A stretch of DNA of 64,000 bases from Carnegiea gigantea (GCA_029747015.1 JAKOGI010000107.1:72001-136000), one strand, 5' to 3'; positions 1 to 12,023 are shown, numbered from the stretch's first letter. Made by a program: numbers and translations. The notes: generated by a model from the letters alone, not told the origin.

Positions 1-901
1 AATTAAGTGCTTGTTCTGTTACCTTTCCAAGAATGCAATGTGTGTCCTTTAATTGCTCAAGACCTTTGATCCTAATGGAAGGATAGGTGTCAGCTTCTGC
101 TCTTTTGTATTATCAAAAGACTTTGCATCAGTGTGATACTAATGTAATGCATCTAAGAACTGACGATGACCCATTTAACAAAACTTCTTAGCATGTTTAT
201 ACCGATTTCAATAAGTATCTTTATTAGAGATAGGACATGCATGCCTACAATATGTACACTATCCAGATAGATTACTGTAAGCCAGAAAATCATTTATAGC
301 CCAATTTAATACAACAAATAACTGAAAGGTCTCCTTACTGCAAGCATCATATGTAAGCAGGCCAATCTCTCACAATTCCTTGAACCATGTATAAGAGACT
401 ATAAGTAAACATCAATATTATTTCCAACAGCTTTTGGGCCAAGGATAAGCAATGAGAGCAAAAAGTATTCTTTCTTCATATAGCCACAGAGGTAAGTTAT
501 ATGCCTTCCATGCTTTTGCTTCTGCATGACGACATAAGATACCATCGTTTTGGCATTTCTCCTAGCATTTGCGATTTTAGATGACATGAATAGCATTTGT
601 AAGTTTAGCTTAAGTGGAAAGTATCGCAAAATTTTCTACATACTGGACATAACTCATTCTCAACACCTTTGAACAACATGATAAAATTTGCTACATCTAA
701 ATGATCAGCATCATTGGATGATTCTGATGTGCGTCCCTCTGAATCTAACTTTATGATGCTATCCCCATCAATACCCATGTTTTCATCATCTACATAAATC
801 CTAGAAGCCTCATGGAGCATCGCAGGCATGTCATCGCTTCTATATTCATTTGATTTGTCTGCATAATTATTTGAATTCATTGAGAAGGTTCCATGATCCA
901 T
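1..901 (-). pseudogene. CACTA (En/Spm) TNP2-type transposase fragment, broken
   Basis: Read on the minus strand, this stretch encodes pieces of a plant CACTA TNP2 transposase, the enzyme that cuts and pastes En/Spm elements. The clearest block is a GPKAVGNNIDVYL segment at about 399-450, matching the family pattern GPKxPGNDIDVYL. Further down, across several frames, come LLTYDACSKETF (near 340), AYSNLSG (near 270), MGHRQFLDALH (near 150-170) and a FDNTKEQKLTP-like piece (near 90-120), in the family order. The amino-proximal part (605-901) has an acidic stretch followed by ENELCPVCRKF, like the family's LYPGCKKF. Several in-frame stops and frameshifts mean it is dead. The fragment runs off the left edge. 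Its 5' side was interrupted by the retrotransposons that start at 938. Confidence 0.78.
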
Positions 902-937
902 ACTTCCAAATTTTTTTTATCAAAATCATGCACATGG

Positions 938-2240
938 AGTTGAGTTAAAAATACCGCAAGTGCACGGTGCCAGTTATAGCTAGCAATGGCAAGTATGGGT
1001 CGTGTCCACAAGGAACTTGGTTTCAACCACCGAACCAACCTTTAACACTCTATTTAGGCCAGAATCTATTAAGAATGGTTTTTACTCAACAACAGTTGTA
1101 TTCTTTTAAAAGTTACTACTATTGCCCAAATCAGTATTAACAAAAGTCCTGAATTGGGGTTCACCACACTATCGTGTTCCTTAGACTATAAACTAGATCA
1201 TGCGAATCTGCCCACACAGACAACTGAAATGGAATGGTTACAAGTTAAGCATATCTATGCCTTCTCTCAAAGGTCATTAGACTGGTCAAGCTATCCTAGT
1301 TATCTATTGTCATGAAACTAGAATCACGAAACCACAAGATTGAGTAACCCTTAATTCCCAATTGAAACTTTAACTATTTTCATGTTAAGAAATCCAATTG
1401 CTCACTAAGTAGCTCTAGGTAGAGGATTTAACTCTCGTTAATCTCCTAAACCCCAATTACAAACATGAATCAGCCCTCTCAGGCAATTCATCGAACACCT
1501 GGCATGCTAGGTGAGAGTTCAATTACAACATGGGCATTCATTCACATAAATCTAGAATACGAATCCAAATCGCACAATAAGGGCTACACCCAACCCAAGA
1601 CAATAAATTTAGCCCTAATCATCATCAAAATCACAACCACAATCACGAATATAAACATGATTAAAAATGCTAACTTTGAATTAAAACGCAAAAGGGAGGG
1701 GGTAAAGGAATATACTTACTATTAACTGAAATGATAATCTACCAGATTCAGCAATTAATTTCAATCCCAGGCTCTCAAATCAAGAACAACCAAAAATAAA
1801 AACTAAAAACCTAGAGTCGCCGTTTTCGAGAGAGAGTGAATGAGAGAAAGAAGACCCCCCAAAATTAAAACGCCAAATTATAATTAAACGGGAGGAATTA
1901 AAGTGGCATGGTCGTGCCATGTGGCACGGTGCCACCGTGCCACTTTGCTGTCTCGCGTTTTCTTGCTTCCTTGGGTGGCACAGTCACCCTGCCTGGCATG
2001 GTGCCCCCATGCCACTTCCTCTTAGTTCAAAATCTGCCCTTTTGGCTCCTATTTGGTGTGATATTAGCTGGTTTTACTCGTTTCTTTCAATCGAACTCCT
2101 GAAAACACAAAAACATAATATTTAGGTAGATTTGGGATAAAGAATAACTAATCAACCTCTATATTCTTGAAGTTTTACCGAAAATTGTCGAAATGAGAGG
2201 CAAAAATCATGTCTAAAAGGGGTAAAATAGAGGTTTATCA
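938..2240 (-). repeat. 3' LTR of the Athila-type element
   Basis: About 1.3 kb, nearly co-linear with 12024-13303 and differing by scattered substitutions and small indels. In element orientation it starts TGATAAACC and ends near TTTTTAACTCAACT, where the final CA has mutated. It carries the G+C-rich palindromic module at 1903-2016 and a CT-rich, GAGAGAGAGTG-complement leader near 1830. Confidence 0.93.
1903..2016 (-). promoter_or_regulatory. GC-rich palindromic module in U3 (3' LTR copy)
   Basis: A dense set of imperfect palindromes built on GGCACGG/CCGTGCC, for example GTGGCACGGTGCCACCGTG at 1921-1939, in an otherwise A+T-rich LTR. In element orientation it lies about 225-340 bp from the LTR start and just upstream of a TTAATTATAATT stretch that could serve as TATA (near 1875-1890). 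The role is inferred, since no binding factor is known from sequence alone. The second LTR repeats it at about 12966-13080. Confidence 0.55.
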
Positions 2241-2252
2241 ACTCCCCCATGC
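2241..2252 (-). other. Polypurine tract (plus-strand primer) of the Athila-type element
   Basis: On the minus strand the sequence immediately before the 3' LTR reads GCATGGGGGAGT, a typical polypurine tract for this group. Its position flush with the LTR edge supports the boundary at 2240. Confidence 0.75.
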
Positions 2253-4280
2253 TTATTTCTTACTTGTCCCCAAGCAAGACTAAGATGTGATTAAACTAAC
2301 AGGGGGTTAAGACCTCTAATTACTCGCCTTCTCAGGCAAGGCGAATAGAAAACCAGTTAAACCAAGCATAGGTGTGCGCAACTAGCGGAACCATTCAAGG
2401 CATAAATACATAGTTTCAAAACTCATTTGAAAATCGTTTGGAAGACCACATGTTCAACTTGTCATCCAGTCACACCATATCACACCCCTCCCCAATCAAG
2501 ATGCCTCCAAATAAGTGGCGGGCTAGAAGGCCTGGCAATGACTCTCATAGGGGGAACAAAGCAAGTACGCTCCCTCACATGTGTTTAAGATGTAGGAAGG
2601 TTCACTCAATTCTCTTCTAATCGAACAAACTGCCATAGGCTTGGTAAGATTCTCAATTCTCCATCGTAAAAATGCAATGTGCAAAATAATAATCAAGAGG
2701 ACTTTTCAGGGTTGTAATAGGGCTAAGGGCATAAGTAAAAGGGGGACAAACAATTTGGAAAATGAGGAGCTAACAGCCGAAGCCAGTGAGCAACCAACAA
2801 TTGAACCAACTACACCGCACACTTTCCTAAAACACAATAAGAATACACCCTTAACCAGATGGACCATCAGAAATGAACTATGATAACATGCCAAACACAC
2901 TCATTCACCACTTCTTTTCTTTTTCATAAGAATTTCAACAAGTTTCCTTTTTTTTCTCTTTTTTTTTTGGTTTTTTATTTCTTTGGAAACACGTTTTCCT
3001 TCAGTGTTTTTTTTTTTTTTTTGGGGGGAAAGGAAATGAATGATTGACATGCGCAATAACTATACACTCAATCCCCAATGATCACCATGATACATCCCTG
3101 CATATACTAAAATGAACCACCAAGTTGCATAACACCCAAAAGCTACCCACAAAATAACGAAGTGTTACCCCACTGGCTTTGGTTTAGAGGTAGGAGATGT
3201 GTTTAGGCCAATAGCTAATAATGAAGGGTTCACAACAAAAACGAGCAAAGATCAAAGGGGGTAAGCAAGCAGTCAAGACATTCAATCATGGGTGGCAGAT
3301 TTGGCTATGTAGCTCAGAAAAACAAATGAATGCCTCTATCATATTATCATAATGCACCTGCTGAATGCGATTTCAAACAGAATCAAACTAAGTTCTAGAG
3401 ATGTAGTCATGGAAGAGACGCACAAGAAAGAAAATGTGAGACTAAATTGATGAATTAGTCTATACGCTCAAAATCTCACGGTCACACTACCAAACACACA
3501 ACTAGCCCAAGAGATGTCCCACTTAAAAGGAATAATCAATCATGATAAGGGGAGTTCAAGGGAAAACAGCATGCAAACCAAACAATGTAGTCAAAACGCT
3601 TTCAAAATCATCAACCAAAGGCATTTGCCACAAACAATCCACAAATATGCACAACCATACCAACCAACTGATCACTAATGCCGTGGTTATCGTCATAGGA
3701 AGGGTTTTTTTCAAAGGATTTTTTTTTTTCAAAGCAATAAATCACCCTAAGCAGATAACTAGTGGATAAATGAAGAGAAGAGTAAGAAGAATTACCTCGC
3801 AGTCTTGTGAAACTCCACTCAACACATTTCCACTCGAGACCAAGGGTTAGGAAATGAAATATGTACAATGCATCACCTACCTATAGGCATTATCCTACAT
3901 GCTTTGCTAAATGGATGAATAAAAGGAAAGCTAATGCACCCTAAACATGCTGCTAAACTAGAGTGAAACCTAAAGTGTCAAATATAAGAAAATATATACA
4001 ATGCACCCCACTAAACGGATATAGACATCCCCCCATGCTTGGACCCTTCATTGTCCCCAATGAAAACATGATGCACAAGAAAAGAAGGGGAAGGGGGAAT
4101 ACACTTACCGTCACTGGGTGCCGTCGGGCCCTGGGGGTGGCCAGAAATGCGGAGGAAATGGATGAAAGGTGGAGGAATCATAAGATGGGAAGGATGAGGA
4201 GCCACTCTGATCGCCCTGAAAGGAGCGTAAACACTCCTCCATCTATCGAATGGACTCCAACTGGCGCTAAAATAGCTCGT
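2253..4280 (-). other. Long non-coding 3' region of the Athila-type element
   Basis: About 2 kb between the env-position ORF and the polypurine tract with no convincing coding potential. It contains plus-strand poly-T and T/G runs at about 2941-3023 and 3706-3732. Long untranslated 3' segments are usual in Athila elements. Small ORFs here have no recognisable domain. Confidence 0.6.
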
Positions 4281-5826
4281 TCATCTGCCGACGCTCCTCA
4301 TACCCACGGGCTTCCCTCGTAGCCCGTTCTTTCTCCCTCTGAATCCGCCACTGCTCCCGCTCCTCCTGGCGGTCGACGAAACTTGGAAATAGGAGAGTCC
4401 TTCCTCAATGGAGTCCATGCAACCGGAGAGGCGACCAAGGTTGGCACGCATGCCTGTGAAACCCTCCCAAAGCTCGGAAACCTCCACTTAGAGGTTGGAG
4501 AAAGACTGGAGAAAGGTGGGGTCGAGCGGCATGTATGCCATCGAGGAAGAAGACCCACCCATCTCATGGGTTAATGGTAGGTAAAATGGTGGTGGAGGTG
4601 GTGGGATAGTTGCCTCCGCAGCGGGGGTATCCTTGGGCTCGGGCTCTCCTTGGCCTGCATCAATGTCCTCCTCCTCATCATACTCCTCATCTCCACCCTC
4701 ATCGACCTCAAAGTCCTCATCAGCTACTAACTGTTCCTCCCGAGGTAGAACAGTTGCCCTAATAATCATCAGGTCGCAGTTCCAGTTTCTTTTGTTAGCG
4801 ACCGTGGTGCGTTCAGTATTGGGAAGGGTGAAGAGGATGGTTTTGTGGGTGGGGATATCGAATGGTGTCATCTCGAGTATCTATAATATGCATATGGTGG
4901 AGGGTGCCAAGGTCGAGATGACCACTTAGGAAATGGGGATCGAGAGCGGAGAACCGTGAGCTGTAGCCCAGGGCATTAGCAATGGCGGTAACAGTACCAA
5001 CAATGCTAATGACATTCCTATTACTAGTCTTGGTTACTTCCGCTAAGTGGCAGATTATGAATGCCCCTGTGTTAATGGGGGTACCTGACAGGGTGCACCA
5101 GATAATGAACAACTCTGCCCTCTGACAACCATTTTAGTTGTCGTTATGCCCGAAAATAATATTGGCGGTTAGGCGCTGCAGGTACCGCAGGTTGACATTG
5201 CAGATGTCTGTGGCCTTTGCCTGTCGGGGGTCAAAAATCCTAGGTTTCCCCCACCGGTCATGGTATTTCTTCCGTTTGGAGCAGGTAATACTCAGCCAAA
5301 CGGGATCAAATCGCCCCGAGGAGGGCACATCTTTAAAAGCCCCATCGACCACCGAGAATTTCAAAAGCTCATTAAACATCCTCAAACTCATCCGGTGGTC
5401 TATGTTGAACAAATGAAAATAAATGGCGACCTCATGACCACCATAGCTACCATCCCAATCAATATTTAAGGAACTCAAAAACTCGACCAAAAGGCGATCA
5501 TAGGATGTACATTGCATGTTTGTATACTCAGCCCATCCTAATCTACCAAGTAGAGTTAACATATCATCCAACATTCTCAAAGACCTCAACGAGTCAGCAT
5601 AAAAATATTTCTGCTCACTAGTGTTCCTAGTAGCTAAGAGCTTGTATCGGGACTTTTGTTCATCATTCACAAAATGCAAACCCCTAGTGCTAGCAGGTAA
5701 AATGAGAGGGCATGCATCCTTAGTACCTTTAGCAGAAGCGGTTGCAGCAGAAGAGGAGGTTGCCCTTGATGATTTCTTGGGTTGGGATGGAGCCCTTGAA
5801 GTTTCTCCAGCTCATCTCTTGCCCAT
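4281..5826 (-). pseudogene. ATHILA ORF-1-like protein in the env position (ORF3), disrupted
   Basis: An ORF downstream of integrase, where Athila elements carry their envelope-position gene. The ATG at 5826 opens a Ser/Ala/Lys-rich leader that joins the frame of the 5134-5679 block, which has HFVNDEQKSRY, RLGWAEYTNM and DRWGKPRIFDPRQA, all resembling the ATHILA ORF-1 family. The next block (4813-5112) continues with ELFIIWCTLSGTPINTGAFI. The C-terminal part is acidic (EVDEGGDEEYDEEEDID near 4690) then proline-rich. Breaks: TGA at codon 5, TAA at 5134-5136, a frameshift near 4870-4920 and TAA at 4488-4490. Function is unknown even in intact relatives, and membrane segments are not obvious here. 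Confidence 0.75.
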
Positions 5827-5879
5827 GGTGCGAAGTAACAACAGATCAGGGCCAAAAAGCAGAGGTATAGGCTAAAAAT

Positions 5880-6312
5880 AGCAAGAGAAGAGCTAATTTC
5901 TTTCTCTGGCACCTTCAACCTCAACAATAGAGGTTAGGGTTTTAGAGAGAAAAAATGAGTGTGGGATGGGATGAGGTTGAGATGAAAAGGTGAGGAATTT
6001 TGAGAGGAGAGTGAATGAAAGTGAAGGAATTGGAGAAATTGGGAAGAATTTGAGAGAATTGGAGGGTTTATGGGGCAAGATTGGAGTGGGTATGGTGAAA
6101 GAGAGAGAGAGCCCCTTTTGTGTTTCTAGAGAGAGAGAGAGAAGAGAGGTTGAATGAGGAAGAAGGATGAGGAAGAAAAAGAACTCGGTTCGACCGTGCT
6201 ATTAGGCATGGTTCGACCGTGCCAATATTCTGTCTATTAAGCTACATGTTTCCATTGCTTCCTCTTTTTTTTCTTCAAGTCTGGAGGAGGGTGGCACACC
6301 CATGCCAGCTTT
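5880..6312 (-). promoter_or_regulatory. U3-like palindromic and CT-rich module upstream of ORF3
   Basis: Between integrase and the ORF3 ATG, the minus strand repeats the ordered blocks of this element's own LTR U3. These are a TGGCATGG/GTGCCACCC block (6291-6312), then GGAAGCAA, then AGACAG, then TGGCACGGTCG (6186-6226), then a CT-rich leader with CTCTCTCTCT (about 6100-6145). The LTR has the same blocks in the same order. This looks like an internal promoter for the downstream ORF, either a diverged U3 duplication or a convergent copy. That function is inferred. Confidence 0.45.
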
Positions 6313-6456
6313 CTGCCCTCTAAGTCGCCCCATTCCAAATTCGTTACTTCTTTTTCTCACTCATTTTTTTCGAACTTATTTTTTTGAAAGCAGTAAAGCT
6401 TGGATTGCCTCCCAAGAAGCGCTTGTTTCAGGTCCCGAGCTTGACCTTAAGATCCT

Positions 6457-7608
6457 CTAGGGGGACGAGACATTGAGGAGGGCACAAGTAACCCTCCCCT
6501 CAAGTGACTCACCGATGATGTAGTGTTTCAAGTGAGATCCGTTCACCTTGAACGAGCCTGTAGTCTCAGTGCCGATCTCAACAGCCCTATATGGGTACAC
6601 CTTCAACACCTTGAAGGGACTCGACCATCTAGAACGAAGCTTTCCCGGGAGGAGCTTCAAGCGAGAATTGAATAGAAAAACTGAGTCACCTTCCTGAAAC
6701 TCTCGCCTGTTGATAAACCGATCATGCCACCTCTTTACCCTTTCCTTATAGAGTTTCGAACTTTCATAGGCATCAAATCGAATTTCCTCCAGTTCGTTCA
6801 GCTGCAGCAGCCTTTTTTTCCCTGCAGACTTCAAATCAAAGTTGAAGTGCTTGATGGCCCAGTAAGCCTTGTGTTCCAGCTCCACGGGGAGGTGATAAGG
6901 CTTGCCATAGATGAGTCAAAAGGGGGTGGTGCCAATAGGGGTCTTGAAGGCCATGCGGTAGGCCCAAAGGGCGCCATTGAGCTTGTCCTCCCAATCCTTT
7001 CATGATCTCGCCACTGTTTTCTCTAGAGTAGACTTGATTTCGAGGTTGGAGATCTCCACTTGGCCACTAGTCTTAGGGTGGTAGCCAAACCCATACTTGT
7101 GGTGCACTCCATACTTCTTCAAGAGAGCTTCTAGTTTCTTCTCTATGAAGTACGCCCCATTGTCACTGATTAGCACCCTGAGGATTCCAAAGTGAGGGAA
7201 AAAGACTTTCTTGAATAGCTTGAGCACTACTCTAGAGTCATTGGTAGGGCTAGCCATAGCCTCGACCCACTTAGAGACATAATCCACTGCAATGAGGATG
7301 TATTTGTTGCCCTTTGAAGATGGGAAAGGACCCATGAAGTCTATTCCCCATACATCAAAAATCTCAACTTCAAGGATAAAGTTGAGGGGCATCTCATTCT
7401 TCCTTGATAAGTTCCCTGTCCGCTGGCAGTGATCACATGAGCGAACGTACATGTAAACATCCTTGAAGAGTAAGGGCCAAAAGAACCCAGCTTGGAGTAC
7501 TCTAGCTATAGTCTTGGAGGCGTTAGCACCCTGCATGGAGAGTTATGACAATGAAAGATTACGCTCTGGACCTCCTTTTCGGGGAGGCAACGCCTGTAGA
7601 TCCCATCC
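6457..7608 (-). pseudogene. Integrase (Ty3/gypsy, Athila type), disrupted
   Basis: The DDE integrase domain inserts cDNA into the host chromosome. The zinc-binding HHCC part is split over two frames: an FHCHNS segment near 7540-7560 and RSCDHCQR at about 7430-7450. The catalytic core has [12 protein letters not shown] (first Asp, about 7330-7370), LISDNGAYF (second Asp, about 7145-7180) and SGQVEISN (Glu, about 7050), so the three acidic residues survive. The C-terminal part (6457-6885) has AYWAIKHFNFD, RVKRWHDRFI and SRWSSPFKV, normal for the clade. A stop near 7000 and paired frameshifts around 7540-7610 inactivate it. Confidence 0.9.
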
Positions 7609-8160
7609 TTACACAGCTTGTACAGGAAGGGTTCCCCCCAAAAATAGTGTTTGATGTGTCTTCTGATGAGAGGACAAGTCATATGGCATGACTACCGAGG
7701 CTAGGTAGTTGGCAATATCGGCAAACCAAGGGGACTGTCTTGACGAGATGGCCAGTAGATGCTCGTCAGGGAAAGCATCGTTAATGGGGGTGTCGTGGCT
7801 CTCAATAATGAGACTGGAGAGATGATCAGCCACGACATTCTCAGCTCCTGCCTTGTCCTTGATCTCCAGGTTAAACTCCTGGAGTAGCAGAATCCACCGG
7901 ATGAGGCGAGGCTTAGCATCCTTCTTCTCGAGGAGGTGCTTGAGTGCAGAATGGTCGGTGTACACGATGACTTTAGAACATAGGAGATAAGGTTTAAACT
8001 TCTCCATCGCGTACATGACTGCAAGTAGCTCCTTCTTAGTCATGGTGTAGTTCTGTTGGGCCTCATCCAATGTTCTACTAGCATTGTAGATCACCATTGG
8101 CTTCTTATCCTTCCTTTGCCCTAAAACTGCCCCCACCGCATGGTCGCTAGCATCGCACAT
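7609..8160 (-). pseudogene. RNase H domain of the Athila-type polyprotein
   Basis: Degrades the RNA strand of the RNA/DNA hybrid during reverse transcription. The four expected acidic positions are visible: [10 protein letters not shown] (Asp, about 8140-8160), [10 protein letters not shown] (Glu, about 8020), [10 protein letters not shown] (Asp, about 7950) and NVVADHLS (Asp, about 7820). It is in the same frame as RT, from which it is separated by an in-frame stop. The frame ends in a stop at 7609-7611 where the downstream integrase frame has shifted. Confidence 0.9.
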
Positions 8161-8190
8161 GATCTCAAATAGGAGATCCCAGTCTGATGG

Positions 8191-9237
8191 TTATATGATG
8201 GGGGCAGAAATTAGTGCCTGTTTGATCCTGCAAAAAGCCTCATGACACTCATTAATAAAGATAAACGGGGCATCCTTAGCGAGCAGCTGAGTTAAAGGTT
8301 TAGCAATCTTGGAGAAATCCTTAATAAAGCGGCGATAAAACCCCGCATGACCATGGAAACTCCTCGCCCCTTTTACCGAAGCAGGAGGGGGCAATCGCTC
8401 AATGACCTCAACTTTTGCCCCGTCCACCTCGATGACCCTAACAGAAATGACATGACCTAGTACTACCTCCTCCTGTACCATAAAGTGACACTTCTCCTAA
8501 TTTAGCACTAGGTTGACTTCTTCGCATCTATGGAGTACCTTGGTTAAGTTTTCTAAGCAAAGGGCAGAGGTACCTCCATAAACGGAGAAGTCATCCATAA
8601 ACACCTTCATGATGTTTTTAATAAGATCGCCGAATATGGCGGTCATGCAGTGCTGGAAAGTGGCACAGGCATTGCACAATCCGAATGGCATCCTTCGATA
8701 AGCGAAGGTACCATACGGGCATGTGAAATTCATCTTCTCCTGGTCATTAGGATGGATAAGAATCTGAAAGAAACCTGAATAACTATCCAGATAACAAAAG
8801 AAGAAATGTCATGCCAACCTTTCCAACATTTGGTCAATGAGGGGGAGAGGGAAATGATCTTTCCAGGTTGCTTGATTTAGTTTACGGTAATCAATGCACA
8901 TTCGCCACCCGGTCACAGTCCTAGTGGAAATAAGCTCATCGCGCTCATTCTCTATGACAGTCATGCCTCCTTTTTTGGGGACTACCTGAACTGGACTCAC
9001 CCACTCACTGTCTGAGATAGGGTAGATGATCCCAGCATCAAGTAGTTTAATAATTTCTTTTTTAACAACCTCTTGCATGTTAGGATTTAGACGACGCTGA
9101 GGTTGTCGAGAGGTGCGATGACTGTCATCAAGAAAAATGCGGTGCATGCAAAACGAAGGACTAAGTCCCTGAATATCATCGATACTATACCCAATAGCAT
9201 CCCTATGCTTACGAAGCACATCCAGCAATTGTTCCAA
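8191..9237 (-). pseudogene. Reverse transcriptase of the Athila-type polyprotein
   Basis: An RNA-dependent DNA polymerase domain. Motifs in order are LDAGIIYPISDSEWVSPVQV (about 9010-9070), TGWRMCIDYRKLNQAT (about 8870-8915), YGTFAYRRMPFGLCNA (about 8670-8720), the catalytic VFMDDFSVYG (about 8570-8600) with the Asp-Asp pair kept, and FYRRFIKDFSKIAKPLT (about 8280-8340). The frame is the same throughout but is cut by stops near 8809, 8497 and 8191. Some of these could be single C-to-T changes. Confidence 0.93.
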
Positions 9238-10290
9238 CTAGGGGCCATCCAGTTTAGCATTAACGATAATAGGAAACTGATGGGAGGAGTCGAGAAATTC
9301 ATACCTGAGATGGGAAGGTAGAGGTTTTAGTTCTACCTTCGGTGGGCACTTCTCTTCTTTCTTGGAGGTAAGCTCCTCTACACTAAGGATCTCTCTGCGG
9401 GACTGCCTAGGCATGTGGGCAGTAGACTCATTGAGGAGTCTGGCATATTCCTCCTTCTCCCTTAGACAAGAGTCAGTTGCATAGCAACCAATCAACACAG
9501 CCTCCAACGGGTCCTCTACAGAAAATTGGGCCTTACCCTCCTCGTTGAGGGCTTTCTCTAATACATCAACTTTACAGCACGAGTCGCTTGAGGTAGGGGA
9601 GGCCATAGCTTGTGGCAAGCTAAACTCTACCTTTTCATCCCCTACTTGAAGGGAAAGCCTGCCATTCTTCACATCTATCATTGCTCCGGCAGTGGCTAGA
9701 AAAGGTCACCCGAGTATGATAGGAATGCGGGAGTCCTCCTCTATCTCCATAACCATAAAATTACATGGTATGAAGAACTTTTCCACTTGTAGTAGGACAT
9801 CCTCAAGAATACTTAAAGGGTATTTGATTGATCTATCAGCTAGCTGCAGAGAGATGGTAGTGGGTTTCAGCTCCCCCACTTACAACTTCTTGCATATGGA
9901 ATAGGGCATAAGGCTCACACTAGCTCCAAGGTCACATAGTGCCTGGCTGATAGTCACATCCCCGACTGAACAAGGGATGGAGAAGCTTCTTGGATATGAA
10001 AGCTTATGAGGCAGTTTGTTCTGAATAATTGCACTGCATTCCTCAGTGAGTGCTACGGCAGTATTCTCGAGCAACTTCCCTTTGTTGGATAATAAATCCT
10101 TCAAAAATTTGGCATAAGAAGGCATGTCAATAATAGCCTCTAGGAAGGGAATGTTGATATGGAACTTTTTAAGCATCTCGAGGAATTTCCCGTACTTGTA
10201 CTCCTCCTTAGACCTTACGAGCTTATGAGGATATGGGACTAGAGGCATGTAGAGCTTCACTGGAGGTGAAACTTGTTCTACTCTAATCTC
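9238..10290 (-). pseudogene. Aspartic protease and spacer of the Athila-type polyprotein
   Basis: The protease block contains ALCDLGASVSLMPYSI (about 9900-9950), the Athila form of the D-S/L-G-A active-site loop, preceded by YGKFLEMLKKFHINIPFLEA (about 10130-10190), a usual Athila lead-in. After a stop near 9880 the frame continues through a segment ending ATAGAMIDVKNGRLSL (near 9640-9680). A less conserved linker then runs to RT. It would process the gag-pol polyprotein. Confidence 0.85.
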
Positions 10291-11750
10291 CTAGGTCCTT
10301 TCAGTATGGACCCTCTCACTAGAAGGCTTAATAGAGCCCTCCCTGGCAGCATCACGCTCATCATCAGTCTCCCTCCTTTCCTCCCTCATAGGCATTGGAT
10401 GACTCTCTAACTCCCTGCCACTTTGCAGTGTGATGGCATTCATCTGACCTTTGGGATTGGTCTTGGGTTGACTTGGCAGATGTCCTTGGGGTCTAGACAA
10501 ATGGCTCACCTGCTGCGTAATCTGGGCGATCTGATTCTCCAGTATCTTTTGTTGAGTGGTCATAGTTTCAAATTTACTAGTCAATTGACTGATCGACTCA
10601 CCTAACGCCTCATTAGTCTTGCTTGGGTTGCTATGAAGTGCTCCATGAGACTCTCCAGATTGGATTTTGGCTGGGGTGGTTGTTGTTGCGAAGGTGGGAC
10701 GTAGGGTGCCTTATATTAGAAACCGGGAGGTTGTGGTTGGGAAGTAGTGGGTGGCATGAGATTGTTGTTGCAGTAGGAGAAATTTGGGTGATTTCGCCAA
10801 CCGAGGTTATATGTGTTTAAGAAGGGGTTATTTTGTGGGCGTTGGCCATAGTTTTGCATTGCATTGGCATGCTCAATGCCTGGGAAAGTGGATTGACACT
10901 CATAGCAATGTGGCCTTGAATGCCACAAATCTCACAAAGGGCCCCAACCTCAAACATCGCACTAGATGGACCTCCCACTAAACTCCCTGGAGAGGGGTTC
11001 CAAGTCTATCGAAATGCTGTGCCAAGGTATCAACCTTGCTAGCTAGCAGGTCTACAGCGTCGATCCCATAGATCCCACTGGCTCTCTTCAGAGCTGCCCT
11101 CTCGCTGGACCAATGGTAATTATTGGAGGCCATCTCCTCCGACAAGGCCTTCGCAGCCTCTATCGACTTCCCATAAGTGCGCCACCAGCTGCGGCGTCAA
11201 CTGACATCTTCAGTGACTGGTCTAATCCATTATAGAAGGTTTGGATTAGAAGCCAGTCAAGTACTCCATGGTGAGGGCATTGGCATTGAAGATCCTTGAA
11301 TCTTTCCCATGCCTCATAAAGGGACTCATCACCTCGTTGAGAGAAGGAGGTGATTTCCGCTCTCTACTTAGCGGTCTTGCTTGGGGGAAAATACTTGCTC
11401 AGGAATGCAGTCGATAAGGCCTCCCAGGTAGTGAAGGAGTTGCGCTCTTCATTGAGGAGCCAATCACTAGCTCTGTCCGTCAGCGAAAAAGGAAAGAGTC
11501 AAAGTCTGATGGCATCGGCAGAGACCCCGTTGAGCTTGATTGTGTCACATTTCGCTCGAAAGTTGCGAAGGTGAATGTGGGGGTTCTCCGCGGGTCGCCC
11601 ACTAAACTAATCCTTCTCCACGAAGGATATAAGAGCAGGCCCCAGCTCGAAGTTGTTCGCTTCGACGGCCGGATTGATAATGGATGAAGTGAGGCCGGTG
11701 GCCTATGGTAAGACATAGTCCCACAACACTCTAGGATTTCCCTCGGCCAT
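10291..11750 (-). pseudogene. gag of the Athila-type element, disrupted
   Basis: Capsid/nucleocapsid gene. An ATG at 11750 opens an Athila-like gag. A retrotrans_gag core (RASDWLLNEERNSFTTWEAL near 11440-11500, then YEAWERFKDLQCQCP near 11270-11310) is followed by a zinc-knuckle segment CEICGIQGH (about 10915-10945), and the C-terminal block includes KGQMNAITLQSGREL (about 10400-10450). At least four in-frame stops occur before 11340, and there is a one-base frameshift inside the zinc knuckle. Codons flanking several stops suggest CAG/CAA to TAG/TAA or CGA to TGA changes. Confidence 0.85.
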
Positions 11751-11999
11751 GATGACTTGTTGCCATTGTCGCTTCCTCGCACCGCTTTGCCTTCGAGCAG
11801 TGGCTTCGATCTCTGGGTCAAAAGAACAAACGGTTGATCCTTCTGACTTCGCCTGCGCATACAAAGCCAATAACTATACCAAGCGTAAGTAAGCCCAAGC
11901 AAAGCTAAAAGAACAAGGGGGAAGAACGAAGACGAAAAAGAAAAAGAAAAAGCCTAATCTAAAGTATTTTGAATTGCTTTTGATGTGAAACAACCAGGT

Positions 12000-12017
12000 C
12001 CCCTGACAACGGCGCCA
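12000..12017 (-). other. Primer-binding site, tRNA-Asp type
   Basis: On the minus strand, six bases beyond the 5' LTR, the sequence TGGCGCCGTTGTCAGGGG matches the complement of the 3' end of plant tRNA-Asp with one mismatch (expected TGGCGCCGTTGCCGGGG...). tRNA-Asp priming is characteristic of Athila elements. Confidence 0.88.
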
Positions 12018-12023
12018 AAAACT

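Noticed and set aside
1465..1725. 86- and 84-codon frames in the two Athila LTRs (also 12551-12805)
   Set aside because: They lie in LTR sequence and are conserved only because the LTRs are duplicates. No domain.
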